Source of the DNA: Acinetobacter sp. YWS30-1 | Lineage (GTDB): Bacteria > Pseudomonadota > Gammaproteobacteria > Pseudomonadales > Moraxellaceae | Assembly (NCBI RefSeq): GCF_033558715.1 | Contig: NZ_CP114606.1 | Span: 1,364,001 to 1,428,000, forward strand | Length of the DNA stretch: 64,000 nt | Direction of reading: 5' to 3' | Shown here: piece after piece, positions 7,526 through 17,797 of the stretch | How the letters are laid out: every line of letters starts with the position of its first letter | Position numbering within the stretch: position 1 is the stretch's first letter | The notes under the pieces: generated by a model | Told to the model about the DNA's origin: nothing | The model's input: only the letters and a program-made list of their open reading frames with translations | Database searches by the model: none | Program-made: the position numbers and the translations under genes

Positions 7526-8809
7526 TTAAGCATTTTCACGCGCAATTGCACGGTAACCAATATCTTTACGGTATTGAACGCCGTCGAATGTTACTTTTTC
7601 ACAAAGCTCTAATGCTTTCGCTTGTGCTTCACCAATGGTATTACCCAAAGCAGTCACACAAAGTACACGACCGCCAGCAGTGACAATATCACCATTTTCA
7701 TTGGCTTTGGTGCCTGCATGGAATACTTTGGCATCAGTCATTTCAGTATCTAGACCTGAAATCACATCGCCATTGCTAGAAGTTTCAGGATAGCCTTTAG
7801 ATGCCAGTACGATACCGACAGTTTTACGCTCATCCCATTCAGCTTCTGCAGGAAGATTGCCTTCAAGACCTGCTTGAACCAAATCTACCAAAGATGATTT
7901 TAAGCGCATCATGATCGGTTGAGTTTCTGGATCGCCAAAACGACAGTTGAACTCGATTACTTTTGGTTGACCTTTATCGTCAATCATCAAGCCTGCGTAT
8001 AAGAAACCTGTGTATACGTGACCATCTTTTTTCATGCCTTCAACAGTCGGACGCATCACTTCATTCATGGTTTTTTCAAATACATCTGCAGTCACCACAG
8101 GCGCAGGAGAGTATGCTCCCATACCGCCAGTGTTCGGACCTTGGTCGCCTTCAAAAATACGCTTATGGTCTTGTGAGGTCGCCATTGGCAGGATGTTGTC
8201 GCCATCAATCATACAAATGAAAGATGCTTCTTCACCAGCAAGGAATTCTTCAATGACTACACGAGAACCCGCATCACCAAATTTGTTGCCTGCCAGCATG
8301 TCATCAATCGCATCAAATGCTTCTTGATTGGTCATGGCAACAATCACGCCTTTACCGGCAGCAAGACCGTCAGCCTTGATTACGATTGGCGCACCATTTT
8401 TCTCGACAAATGCTTTAGCCGCATCGACTTCCGTGAACACGTCATAGAAAGCAGTTGGAATGTTGTGGCGTTTTAAGAAGTGCTTCGCAAATGCTTTAGA
8501 GCCTTCCAGTTGTGCAGCAAATTGCGTTGGACCCCAAATTTTTACCCCAGCTGCACGGCAAGCATCCACAACACCATTTACAAGCGGTGCTTCTGGACCA
8601 ACTATAATCAGTTCAACTGCATTATTTTTGGCAAAATCAATAATGGCAGGGTTGTCGAGAATGTCTAAAGCGACATTTTCACATTTATTTTCAGTTGCAG
8701 TACCGGCATTACCTGGCGCTACAAAAACTTTTGTAACTTGATCGTCTTGTGCGATTTTCCACGCCAATGCATGCTCACGACCGCCACTACCCAAAACTAA
8801 AATGTTCAT
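7526..8809 (-). CDS. purD: Phosphoribosylamine-glycine ligase (GARS)
   Basis: Second step of purine synthesis: joins glycine to phosphoribosylamine using ATP. The 427-residue protein has the N-terminal motif MNILVLGSGGREHALAWK, then the ATP-grasp fold with VIKADGLAAGKGVIVA (about residues 143-158), the GD-Q-GPNTGGMGAYSPAP segment and the metal-binding EFNCRFGDPETQ. It lies downstream of purH, separated by a 105 bp REPIN-like element, and both enzymes act in the same pathway (steps 2 and 9-10). Probably co-transcribed with purH. Confidence 0.98.
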   Translation of the reverse strand: MNILVLGSGGREHALAWKIAQDDQVTKVFVAPGNAGTATENKCENVALDILDNPAIIDFAKNNAVELIIVGPEAPLVNGVVDACRAAGVKIWGPTQFAAQLEGSKAFAKHFLKRHNIPTAFYDVFTEVDAAKAFVEKNGAPIVIKADGLAAGKGVIVAMTNQEAFDAIDDMLAGNKFGDAGSRVVIEEFLAGEEASFICMIDGDNILPMATSQDHKRIFEGDQGPNTGGMGAYSPAPVVTADVFEKTMNEVMRPTVEGMKKDGHVYTGFLYAGLMIDDKGQPKVIEFNCRFGDPETQPIMMRLKSSLVDLVQAGLEGNLPAEAEWDERKTVGIVLASKGYPETSSNGDVISGLDTEMTDAKVFHAGTKANENGDIVTAGGRVLCVTALGNTIGEAQAKALELCEKVTFDGVQYRKDIGYRAIARENA

Positions 8810-8831
8810 CTAAAAATCCCTCAAAGAATAG

Positions 8832-8936
8832 AATCCCTCCCAACCTCCCTTTAAAAAGGGAGGGGTATCGCAAATAAAAACACAGTTCTATGATGCGAAA
8901 AGTCCCCCTTTTTACAAAGGGGGATTTAGGGGGATT
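8832..8936. repeat. REPIN-like inverted doublet, copy 1 (purH-purD gap)
   Basis: Two GC-rich hairpins inside AT-rich DNA. The left reads AATCCCTCCCAACCTCCCTT then AAAAAGGGAGG. The right reads CCCCCTTTTTACAAAGGGGG then ATTTAGGGGGATT. The outer ends AATCCC and GGGATT are inverted relative to each other, the form of a REP doublet. A second, diverged copy is at 56488-56581 and a possible single end at 6834-6850. Confidence 0.7.
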
Positions 8937-8967
8937 AATAAATACGACTTCTAATTAATTTAGTTAA

Positions 8968-10542
8968 TTAGTGACGGAAATGGCGCATGCCAGTGAACAC
9001 CATTGCAATACCAGCTTCGTCAGCTGCAGCAATCGTTTCTTCGTCACGCATAGAACCACCCGGTTGGATAATGCATTTGATACCAGCTTTGGCAGCGTTA
9101 TCAATACCATCACGGAATGGGAAGAATGCGTCAGACGCCATGACTGCACCTTCAACCACAAGACCTGCATGTTCAGCTTTGATTGCAGCAATACGAGCAG
9201 AGTTGACACGGCTCATTTGACCTGCGCCCACACCAATGGTTTGACGATTTTTCGCATAAACAATCGCGTTAGATTTCACGTATTTAGCAACTTTCCAAGC
9301 GAAGATCATGTCATCGATTTCTTGTTCAGTTGGAGCGCGTTTAGTCACAACTTTCAGGTCATCTTTAGTGATCATGCCCAAGTCTTGATCTTGAACCAAT
9401 AAACCACCGTTTACGCGTTTGTAGTCAAGCTGTGGAGCACGTTCGTTAATTGCTGGAAGTTCACCACATACGAGTACACGTACGTTTTTCTTCGCGCCAG
9501 TCACTTCAAGTACGCCGTCAGCGATGCTTGGTGCAATGATCACTTCAACGAATTGACGATCCACAATTGCTTGTGCAGTTGCAACGTCTAATTCACGGTT
9601 GAATGCAATGATGCCACCGAATGCAGATTCAGGGTCAGTTGCATAAGCAAGATCATAAGCAGCTTTGATGCCGTCTAGAGAAACTGCAACACCACATGGG
9701 TTCGCATGTTTTACGATCACGCAAGCAGGTTTCGCAAATGATTTCACACATTCAAGTGCAGCATCAGTATCCGCGATGTTGTTATAAGAAAGTTCTTTAC
9801 CTTGTAGCTGCTTAGCAGTCGCAACAGAAGCTTCTTTTGCAGCAGGATCTACATAGAAAGCAGCAGACTGATGCGGGTTTTCACCGTAACGTAAGTCTTG
9901 AGCTTTGTTTAATTGAGTATTGAAAGTACGTGCAAATTTGTCTGCCTGACCTTCTTCTTTACCTACGCGAGCGCCTAAGTAAGATGCGATCATACCGTCA
10001 TATTGAGCAGTATGTTCGAATGCTTTAACCGCAAGGTCAAAACGGGTAGCATAAGATAAAGCACCTTCAGCTTTAAGCTCAGCAATTACAGTTGCATAGT
10101 CAGCAGCATTTACTACGATACCAACAGACGCGTGGTTTTTCGCAGCAGCACGAACCATTGTTGGACCACCGATGTCGATGTTTTCAATTGCATCAGCTAG
10201 TGAACAGTTTGGTTTCGCTACAGTTGCAGCAAATGGATACAGGTTAACAACGACAAGATCGATCGCATCGATGTTGTGTTCAGCCATCACAGCTTCGTCT
10301 AGACCACGACGAGCCAGGATGCCACCATGAATTTTCGGATGTAGCGTTTTTACACGGCCGTCCATCATCTCTGGGAAACCAGTGTGCTCCGAAACTTCTA
10401 CTACAGCAACATTATTGTCTTTCAACAATTTGTATGTACCACCTGTAGATAAAATTTCTACCCCAAGAGCAGCAAGGTCTTGTGCAAATTCCACAATACC
10501 GGTTTTATCGGAAACAGAGATTAAAGCGCGTTTAATAGTCAT
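8968..10542 (-). CDS. purH: Bifunctional AICAR formyltransferase / IMP cyclohydrolase
   Basis: Last two steps of de novo IMP synthesis. The N-terminal IMP cyclohydrolase (MGS-like) domain starts [18 protein letters not shown] and includes STGGT and [24 protein letters not shown]. The C-terminal formyltransferase domain carries the KHANPCGVA motif with the catalytic Lys-His, and ends with GMRHFRH. I chose the ATG at 10542 (MTIKRALIS) over an in-frame GTG at 10563: it has a GAAGA Shine-Dalgarno and fits the family N-terminus, giving 524 residues. It lies downstream of fis after a terminator and upstream of purD. Confidence 0.97.
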   Translation of the reverse strand: MTIKRALISVSDKTGIVEFAQDLAALGVEILSTGGTYKLLKDNNVAVVEVSEHTGFPEMMDGRVKTLHPKIHGGILARRGLDEAVMAEHNIDAIDLVVVNLYPFAATVAKPNCSLADAIENIDIGGPTMVRAAAKNHASVGIVVNAADYATVIAELKAEGALSYATRFDLAVKAFEHTAQYDGMIASYLGARVGKEEGQADKFARTFNTQLNKAQDLRYGENPHQSAAFYVDPAAKEASVATAKQLQGKELSYNNIADTDAALECVKSFAKPACVIVKHANPCGVAVSLDGIKAAYDLAYATDPESAFGGIIAFNRELDVATAQAIVDRQFVEVIIAPSIADGVLEVTGAKKNVRVLVCGELPAINERAPQLDYKRVNGGLLVQDQDLGMITKDDLKVVTKRAPTEQEIDDMIFAWKVAKYVKSNAIVYAKNRQTIGVGAGQMSRVNSARIAAIKAEHAGLVVEGAVMASDAFFPFRDGIDNAAKAGIKCIIQPGGSMRDEETIAAADEAGIAMVFTGMRHFRH

Positions 10543-10598
10543 GATCTTCGTCACAGTTACCAAGGAACAGATTAAATCTAAATAGCTAATTAACAGTC

Positions 10599-10632
10599 AA
10601 AAAAAATGCCTGCGGTAGCCGCAAGCATTTTA
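10599..10632 (-). terminator. Terminator between fis and purH
   Basis: Stem AATGCTTGCGG / CCGCAGGCATT followed by eight T on the minus strand, a strong intrinsic terminator directly after the fis stop. purH therefore needs its own promoter, or read-through. Confidence 0.85.
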
Positions 10633-10636
10633 TCAT

Positions 10637-10906
10637 TTATTCACTCATTAAACCGTGAGCTTTTAACTTTTTACGTAAAGTACCGCGGTTTAGTCCGAGA
10701 ATCTCGGCAGCGCGTGTCTGATTACCACGCGTATATTCTAGAACGACAGATAATAAAGGCTTCTCCATTTCTGCCAGCACCATGTCGTACACCTGAGAAG
10801 GTTGCTCGCCTTGCAGTTGTGCAAAGTAGTGGCGAACTGCGCGATCTACGTGAATACGAAGAGCGACATCAGATTGTGCAGTAAAAATAGGAGATTTGCT
10901 ATTCAT
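10637..10906 (-). CDS. fis: Fis-family nucleoid / DNA-binding protein
   Basis: Small DNA-bending regulator with the Fis-type C-terminal helix-turn-helix. Of 89 residues, the last 45 match the family closely: [37 protein letters not shown] contains the HTH ([18 protein letters not shown]). The N-terminal part is shorter than E. coli Fis (98) and differs in sequence. A 30-base inverted repeat at 10978-11007 lies in its leader. It is followed by a terminator, then purH. Global roles such as rRNA promoter activation are known for enterobacterial Fis and only presumed here. Confidence 0.93.
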   Translation of the reverse strand: MNSKSPIFTAQSDVALRIHVDRAVRHYFAQLQGEQPSQVYDMVLAEMEKPLLSVVLEYTRGNQTRAAEILGLNRGTLRKKLKAHGLMSE

Positions 10907-11307
10907 GCGAATTAATCCGAAAAATCAAATATCACTTGGGTAAAGCGATATATAAAAGTGGTCTAGAAATTGAAATGAACTCCATTTTAGATCCTAAAAC
11001 TGGAGTTCTAAAACTTGGTCATTACATTGAGCTTGTAGCTTGCCACATCTCGACGATTTGGTCGAAAAATAAGCGTAACAATAGTTAAAGTTTTGTTACT
11101 GACCAAAATCAAAACAAAAAAATCTGCTCGATACGCAATAAGTTTTATAGCGCATTAGGCAAGACTGTATTTGTTGTGAAAAAGTAGCGAGGAGTTTGCA
11201 GCACATAGCTTTCGTGGCGCGTATAATACCATTGTCTCGGGAAAAGTGAGCAAGAAAACTGCATTTTTTTTAACTTTTTTTTCGTTTTTTAATAGTTTTT
11301 ATCAATA
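10907..11307. other. 400 bp gap upstream of fis
   Basis: No ORF or RNA gene found. It contains the hairpin AACTCCATTTTAG / CTAAAACTGGAGTT (10978-11007, one bulged base), without a T tract on either side, in the presumed fis leader. A TATAAT-like box sits near 11222 on the plus strand. Long A/T runs occur next to the DUF3426 gene's stop. This is probably the fis promoter region. Confidence 0.5.
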
Positions 11308-12168
11308 TTAAGGTCGAATTATTTCCAAACTGTAATTATCGAAGTCTTTACGGTCGACAGGAAGCACAAATTCAAATTTAAATGGGCTGTTTTGGGGAAT
11401 ACGTTGAATCTTAACCAGGCTTTCGATCAGGTATTCCTGAGGTTTTAAATTATAAGTCGCCAAGACTACACCCTGATCTTTAAGGTGAACTCTTAAGTTT
11501 GGCATTTCCAGACTGCGCTTGTGGAAATTGATTAGCTCACCACTAAACTGGGTTTTATCTGTGGCAATCGCTTTGGCTTTGACCTTATTGGTATTGATCA
11601 GATTGTAATGTTCTTCCAGATTGGAACAGTTGAACACTTCACAGATATTGTTAAAAGCCACACTCATCACATGGCTATTCTTAATATAGTGTGGATTGAA
11701 CCAGAAGAATTGAAATAAAAGTAAGCCAAATAAGAACAGGTTTAGGCTGGTCCAGCCTAAATAATAAAGCGGGCCTTTATTGTGCTGTTTATCAGCCTGA
11801 TCATCCCAGTTCATGCTAGGCAGTACTGCAATCGGTTCAGTACTGAAATAATTCAGGTTGTTCAGATAGGTCTTCAGATCAATATTGGAGTTTTCAACTT
11901 TTTCATCAAAGATGTTCAGTAAATAGTGCTGATCTGAAGAATTAGCTGAAGAAGTAGATTCAGCGAGGCTTCTATTAATATAAGAAACATGACTTGGCGT
12001 ATGAGTAAGGGCGACCGAATTCTGTGCTTCGGTCACCAGATGCGATAAAGCATTAAAGGTCGTACTACATTTTGGGCAGCAAACCATGCCTTGGGCAATG
12101 GTTAATTGCGCAACCGTAACTTTATAGGTTGTAGAGCAGGTCGGGCAGTGGGTTCGCTTGTCACTCAT
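11308..12168 (-). CDS. Zinc-ribbon, DUF3426 membrane protein
   Basis: Uncharacterised family protein, 286 residues. Residues 8-36 form an MJ0042-type zinc ribbon: CPTC and, about 20 residues on, CPKC, with CSTT repeated. After a low-complexity linker, one transmembrane helix lies near residues 140-158 (SLNLFLFGLLLFQFFWF). The C-terminal DUF3426 domain includes NLRVHLKDQGVVLATYNLKP. Predicted topology is a cytosolic zinc ribbon and a periplasmic C-terminus. It follows prmA by 17 bp and is likely co-transcribed, as in other gammaproteobacteria. Function unknown. Confidence 0.85.
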   Translation of the reverse strand: MSDKRTHCPTCSTTYKVTVAQLTIAQGMVCCPKCSTTFNALSHLVTEAQNSVALTHTPSHVSYINRSLAESTSSANSSDQHYLLNIFDEKVENSNIDLKTYLNNLNYFSTEPIAVLPSMNWDDQADKQHNKGPLYYLGWTSLNLFLFGLLLFQFFWFNPHYIKNSHVMSVAFNNICEVFNCSNLEEHYNLINTNKVKAKAIATDKTQFSGELINFHKRSLEMPNLRVHLKDQGVVLATYNLKPQEYLIESLVKIQRIPQNSPFKFEFVLPVDRKDFDNYSLEIIRP

Positions 12169-12185
12169 AAATGTTTATAGACTCT

Positions 12186-13091
12186 TTAATTCTTATGGCG
12201 TTTCCCCGAGATACGGCACCAGTGTTCATCGCGTTTTTCTACTTCTAATATATCAAAATGTTTTGAGTAAATGCTAGTAACATCAGCAACTTGCTCTTCA
12301 ATAACACCTGCGAGTGCGAACTCTGCCTCAGGTTTGACCAATTCTGCGAACTCAGGCTCAAGCATCATGAGTGGGCCAGCCAGAATATTGGCAACAAACA
12401 CATCTGCTTTCTGCTCGCCAAGCTCTGTGTTGAACTCTTCCGGTAAACCAACATAAAGTCGATCCAATACGCCATTCAGTTCAGCATTCTGTTTGGTGGC
12501 TAAAACAGCTTGTGGGTCAATATCAGTTGCATAGGCATATTTGGCACCGAGTAACAGGGCCGCGACAGCCAGAATACCTGAACCACAGCCATAATCGATC
12601 ACGATCTTGTCTTTTACATCGGTTTTGCCCAGCCATTGCAGGCAAAGGAAAGTAGATGCATGGTTACCTGTACCAAAAGCCAAACCTGGATCAAGCTTGA
12701 TATTCACTGCATCTGCTTCAGGCGCTTGCATCCATTCTGGAACAATCCAGAATTTTTCAGAAATCTGGATTGGCTCGTAGGCATCCATCCAGGTACGTTC
12801 CCAAGCTTGATCTTCCAGGAATTCATGGCGGATCGGTGCTTCAGGTAGTTGTGCGCGAATAAAGGTTTCCAATGCAGCTACATCGATTTCTTCTTCGTCA
12901 TCTTCCTGAGCATAGATGCCAGTCACGATCACTTTATTCCAGAGCGGTGTTTCTCCTGGAAGTGGTTCCAGTAAATCCTGGTTTTCAGCATCATCCAGAG
13001 TGACACTTACGGCGCCCAGTGAGCTAAGTAATGTTTCAGTAAAATCTACCTGAGCTTGATCAACTGTAATATGAATTTGTAACCACTTCAC
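12186..13091 (-). CDS. prmA: Ribosomal protein L11 methyltransferase
   Basis: SAM-dependent trimethylation of ribosomal protein L11. The start is set at the GTG at 13091 ([12 protein letters not shown]), which has an AAGG Shine-Dalgarno eight bases upstream and gives 301 residues, close to E. coli PrmA (293). The longer in-frame extension to 13196 would run through a terminator hairpin and is rejected. The substrate-recognition domain is N-terminal. The methyltransferase core shows [14 protein letters not shown], then [20 protein letters not shown] (motif I) and VANILAGPL (motif IV). First gene of a pair with the DUF3426 gene. Confidence 0.96.
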   Translation of the reverse strand: MKWLQIHITVDQAQVDFTETLLSSLGAVSVTLDDAENQDLLEPLPGETPLWNKVIVTGIYAQEDDEEEIDVAALETFIRAQLPEAPIRHEFLEDQAWERTWMDAYEPIQISEKFWIVPEWMQAPEADAVNIKLDPGLAFGTGNHASTFLCLQWLGKTDVKDKIVIDYGCGSGILAVAALLLGAKYAYATDIDPQAVLATKQNAELNGVLDRLYVGLPEEFNTELGEQKADVFVANILAGPLMMLEPEFAELVKPEAEFALAGVIEEQVADVTSIYSKHFDILEVEKRDEHWCRISGKRHKN

Positions 13092-13176
13092 AGAAATAAC
13101 CTTTATACATTTTTTCAAAAAGCTATTGTAACGGAAGTTCGGCTTGAAGGTGTGATCTTCTTGAGACGGAGTCAAA

Positions 13177-13204
13177 TAAAAAGGATGCTTTCGCATCCTT
13201 TTTA
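13177..13204 (-). terminator. Terminator after the first BASS transporter
   Basis: AAAAAGGATGC, GAAA loop, GCATCCTTTTTA: a strong stem with T tract on the minus strand, just past the symporter stop. It separates the transporter genes from prmA. Confidence 0.85.
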
Positions 13205-13214
13205 TGAAAACCGG

Positions 13215-14120
13215 TTAAAACGCATTTTCCTGAGTGGGAGAAATGCTAGGACGTGCAGTTACTGGAGCAAAGCGATTCAGTAATAATCCAAAAATAGCCG
13301 CGAAGATATACATGAAGATGGAATAGACCGCAGCAGGCATGGCAACCACAGTGCTGGACATGACAGTAAGTGCAATGGTCATGGCGAGTGTACTGTTATG
13401 AATACCGATCTCGAAAGCGCTGGCACGTGCCTGAGCAGAATTGATGTTCATTAGTCGTGGAACAAAATAGCCAATCATTAAGCTGAAGAGACAGAACAGG
13501 GCGATTGCTAAACCTACCTGAGTCAGATATTCGGCAATATTGGCGCGTTCACTATAAATTGCTCCGGCAATAATCAGCACCAGAAAGAGGACTGCAAAAA
13601 TGCGAAGAGGCTTATTCAGCTTTACAGTGAGTGCTGGGGCATAATGACGAATCAACATACCAATCGCGACCGGTATAATAATGATACCAAACACTTGTAG
13701 GATCTTTCCGAACTGCAAGCTGATCTGCTGACTGTCCTGCATAAAATGCATGATCGAGAAATTCATGATTAAAGGCAAGGTAAATGCAGCAACCACCGAA
13801 TTGATCGCAGTCAAGGTAATATTGAGGGCTAGATCGCCTTTAAACAGATAGCTGAACAGATTTGCGGTACTGCCACCTGGCGATGCGGCCAGCAACATCA
13901 GACCAACAGCGAGTAAAGGTGGTAAAGTCAGAACTTTACATAGAATGAAAGCAATGCTTACCAGTAGAATTAATTGACAAAACAAGGCAACCAGCACTGC
14001 TTTAGGGTGCTGGCTTACCCGGGCAAAATCTTTGAGCGTGAGTTCGAGTCCTAATCCCACCATGATGATGGCGAGTGCGAGGGGGAGGAATATTGTTATG
14101 ATGCCAGAGTCCATCTGCAT
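13215..14120 (-). CDS. Bile acid:sodium symporter family (BASS) transporter, copy A
   Basis: Polytopic inner-membrane protein of 301 residues with about nine or ten hydrophobic segments, matching the BASS/PanS superfamily. Recognisable features are MVGLGLELTLKDF near the N-terminus, the AASPGGSTANLFSYLFKGDLALNITLTAINS crossover region (unwound helices that bind Na+ in structurally known members) and FEIGIHNSTLAMTIAL in the second half. Bacterial relatives move bile acids, pantoate or other organic anions; the substrate here is unknown. A paralogue lies immediately upstream, with the same orientation and an 81 bp gap. Confidence 0.92.
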   Translation of the reverse strand: MQMDSGIITIFLPLALAIIMVGLGLELTLKDFARVSQHPKAVLVALFCQLILLVSIAFILCKVLTLPPLLAVGLMLLAASPGGSTANLFSYLFKGDLALNITLTAINSVVAAFTLPLIMNFSIMHFMQDSQQISLQFGKILQVFGIIIIPVAIGMLIRHYAPALTVKLNKPLRIFAVLFLVLIIAGAIYSERANIAEYLTQVGLAIALFCLFSLMIGYFVPRLMNINSAQARASAFEIGIHNSTLAMTIALTVMSSTVVAMPAAVYSIFMYIFAAIFGLLLNRFAPVTARPSISPTQENAF

Positions 14121-14201
14121 GCTCCTTATAGAAATTTATTTTAATAGTTTTAAATTTTCTATAAAAAGCATACAGCTTAAGCAGGCATTTGACTTAGGAA
14201 G

Positions 14202-15089
14202 TTACAAATCTGATAAACGACTCTTGCCACTATAGCTAAGCTTTTGCTGACTAATCATAAAACCAAAAATACCGGCAAAAACGTACATGACAATTGAATA
14301 AATACCCGCAGGGATGGCAATGGTGACATTATTGAGGACAGAAATCGCAATCGTCATTGATACAGTTGTGTTGTGAATGCCGACTTCAAAGGTACAGGCG
14401 CGTGCCATCTTGTCTGGGATATCCATTAATAAAGGCAGGCAATAACCGAGAAACAGGCTGGAAAAACATAATATGGAAGTAGCAATCCCGATACTGGCAA
14501 AATATTCGATGATGTTAAAGCGCTCTTGGAAAATGGCATAAATCAAGAGCATGCTTAAAAAAGCGATAGATAGAAACCGCATTGGCATATGTACAATATC
14601 TGAAAGCTTTGGAAATTTTGCCCGAATCAGCATGCCGATCACAACCGGAATAATTGTAATCAGAAAAACCTGGGCCATTTTTTCAAGCGGTAAGCCGATG
14701 CCGGTATCCTGTCCTATAAAATAGTACAGGGACAGGTTCATAATAAAAGGTAAGGTGAAAATAGAAATAATCGTATTGATGGCGGTTAACGTGATATTAA
14801 GCGCCACATCACCTTTATAAAGATAGCTCAGCAGATTGGCAGTGGCACCTCCTGGAGAGGCAGCTAGCAGCATCATGCCTACAGCAAGCAATGGTGGCAG
14901 ATCCAGTACCAGACAGATTAAAAAGGTTAAACCGGTTAAAATGACCAGTTGTGAGAATAAGACAATAAAAATCACCTTGGGATAACGACTAACATGCAGA
15001 AAATCCTTGACTGTTAACTGTAGTCCTAACCCCATCATCGTAATTGCCAAAGTAATCGGCAAAAACAAACTAAAAAACCCCGAATCCAT
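14202..15089 (-). CDS. Bile acid:sodium symporter family (BASS) transporter, copy B
   Basis: A second BASS-family transporter of 295 residues, clearly paralogous to its downstream neighbour: both begin MDSG, continue (L/I)T(V/L)KDF, and share PPLLAVG-MLLAASPGG-TANL, the GD-ALNITLTAIN segment and FE(V/I)GIHN(T/S). Divergence is substantial, so the duplication is old. As in copy A, the GATANLLSYLYKGD and EVGIHNTTVSMTIA crossover motifs are intact, so it should be functional. The adjacent arrangement suggests a shared transcript and perhaps related substrates. Confidence 0.92.
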   Translation of the reverse strand: MDSGFFSLFLPITLAITMMGLGLQLTVKDFLHVSRYPKVIFIVLFSQLVILTGLTFLICLVLDLPPLLAVGMMLLAASPGGATANLLSYLYKGDVALNITLTAINTIISIFTLPFIMNLSLYYFIGQDTGIGLPLEKMAQVFLITIIPVVIGMLIRAKFPKLSDIVHMPMRFLSIAFLSMLLIYAIFQERFNIIEYFASIGIATSILCFSSLFLGYCLPLLMDIPDKMARACTFEVGIHNTTVSMTIAISVLNNVTIAIPAGIYSIVMYVFAGIFGFMISQQKLSYSGKSRLSDL

Positions 15090-15235
15090 GAAGTTTCCTT
15101 TTTATTATTCATTTTTTAGGTATGTTTTGAGTTTAGCGTAGATGAATAAATAAGCAATATAAAAACGGGTAAAATTTATGCATTTTACCCGTTAAGTTTC
15201 TGATTAAAAATATATTTAATCAGCTATATAGTGAT

Positions 15236-15628
15236 TTACATCCCTGATTGAGATGGGGTTTGAGGCTGAGTTTGCATTTGTGACTGTGGACGTGGAGGGG
15301 TAAAGCCTAATGCACATTTACCATTGACCTGAGTGCCATTAATGGTTGCTGAAGTTTTGCCGCCTGAACTACAAGATGTATAAAGTTCAGGTTCATCGCC
15401 TTTGATATTGGTTGATGAGGAAGGGAAGAACTGTTGCTGACAGGTACCATTCCAGATAATGCCGCGGTAAGCAAAACTTACAGGAGCGCCCTCTGATTTA
15501 CCTTTACAAACTTGCTGGTATTTTTGGGCATTATAAACCTTCTCGACTTTATCATTTGCTGAGGCTGCAAATGGAGCGAAACATAGACCGCAGAGCGCTG
15601 TTGCTAGGAAAATATTCTTATTCATCAT
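15236..15628 (-). CDS. Small secreted cysteine-containing protein, unknown function
   Basis: 130 residues beginning MMNKNIFLATALCGLCFAPFAASA, a Sec signal peptide with cleavage likely after ASA. The mature part has four cysteines (VCKGK, GTCQQQ, TSCSSG, GKCALGF), so two periplasmic disulfides are plausible, and a Gln/Pro/Ser-rich tail. The start at 15628 has AAAGG five bases upstream; the next ATG (15625) is equally possible, and a longer frame to 15655 lacks support. I do not recognise a family. It stands alone between the BASS pair and mnmG. Confidence 0.75.
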   Translation of the reverse strand: MMNKNIFLATALCGLCFAPFAASANDKVEKVYNAQKYQQVCKGKSEGAPVSFAYRGIIWNGTCQQQFFPSSSTNIKGDEPELYTSCSSGGKTSATINGTQVNGKCALGFTPPRPQSQMQTQPQTPSQSGM

Positions 15629-15806
15629 GTATACCTTTGTTTGTAATGTGACCACTTTATAGATTAAAAACTAATCAATATTAAACAATATGAGTCGGGT
15701 AACTTTTTGAGTTTAGATGTTTAATTTATATAGTAAGTATGCAAAGTTTAATTACATTGCTTTATTGGCTGGCAGAGTAAATTCCGAAGGATAAATTCAA
15801 GTGATT

Positions 15807-15837
15807 TTGTCAACTTTGGAAGGAAGTTTGCTATAAT
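15807..15837 (+). promoter_or_regulatory. Promoter of mnmG with extended -10
   Basis: TTGTCA (15807-15812), 19 bp spacer, then TGCTATAAT with a perfect extended -10 (TATAAT at 15832-15837). It overlaps the upstream in-frame ATG at 15836, so that codon cannot be the start of mnmG from this promoter. Confidence 0.7.
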
Positions 15838-15874
15838 GTTCAGCTATCCTTTTTCTATCTCTCTATTTACCACT

Positions 15875-17755
<1,881 letters not shown>

Positions 17756-17767
17756 GATTTTGAATTA

Positions 17768-17797
17768 AAGAAGCCCGCAATCTGCGGGCTTCTTTGT
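17768..17797 (+). terminator. Terminator after mnmG (bidirectional)
   Basis: AAGAAGCCCGCA, ATC, TGCGGGCTTCTTT: a strong stem, with the T-rich side on the plus strand. It also sits right after the stop of the convergent gene at 17798. Confidence 0.85.

Noticed and set aside
13092..13196. 35-codon N-terminal extension of prmA
   Set aside because: Runs through an intrinsic terminator and lacks similarity to PrmA; the GTG at 13091 has a good Shine-Dalgarno.
15836..15874. Upstream ATG as mnmG start
   Set aside because: The codon lies inside the extended -10 box TGCTATAAT, so it would precede the transcript start.
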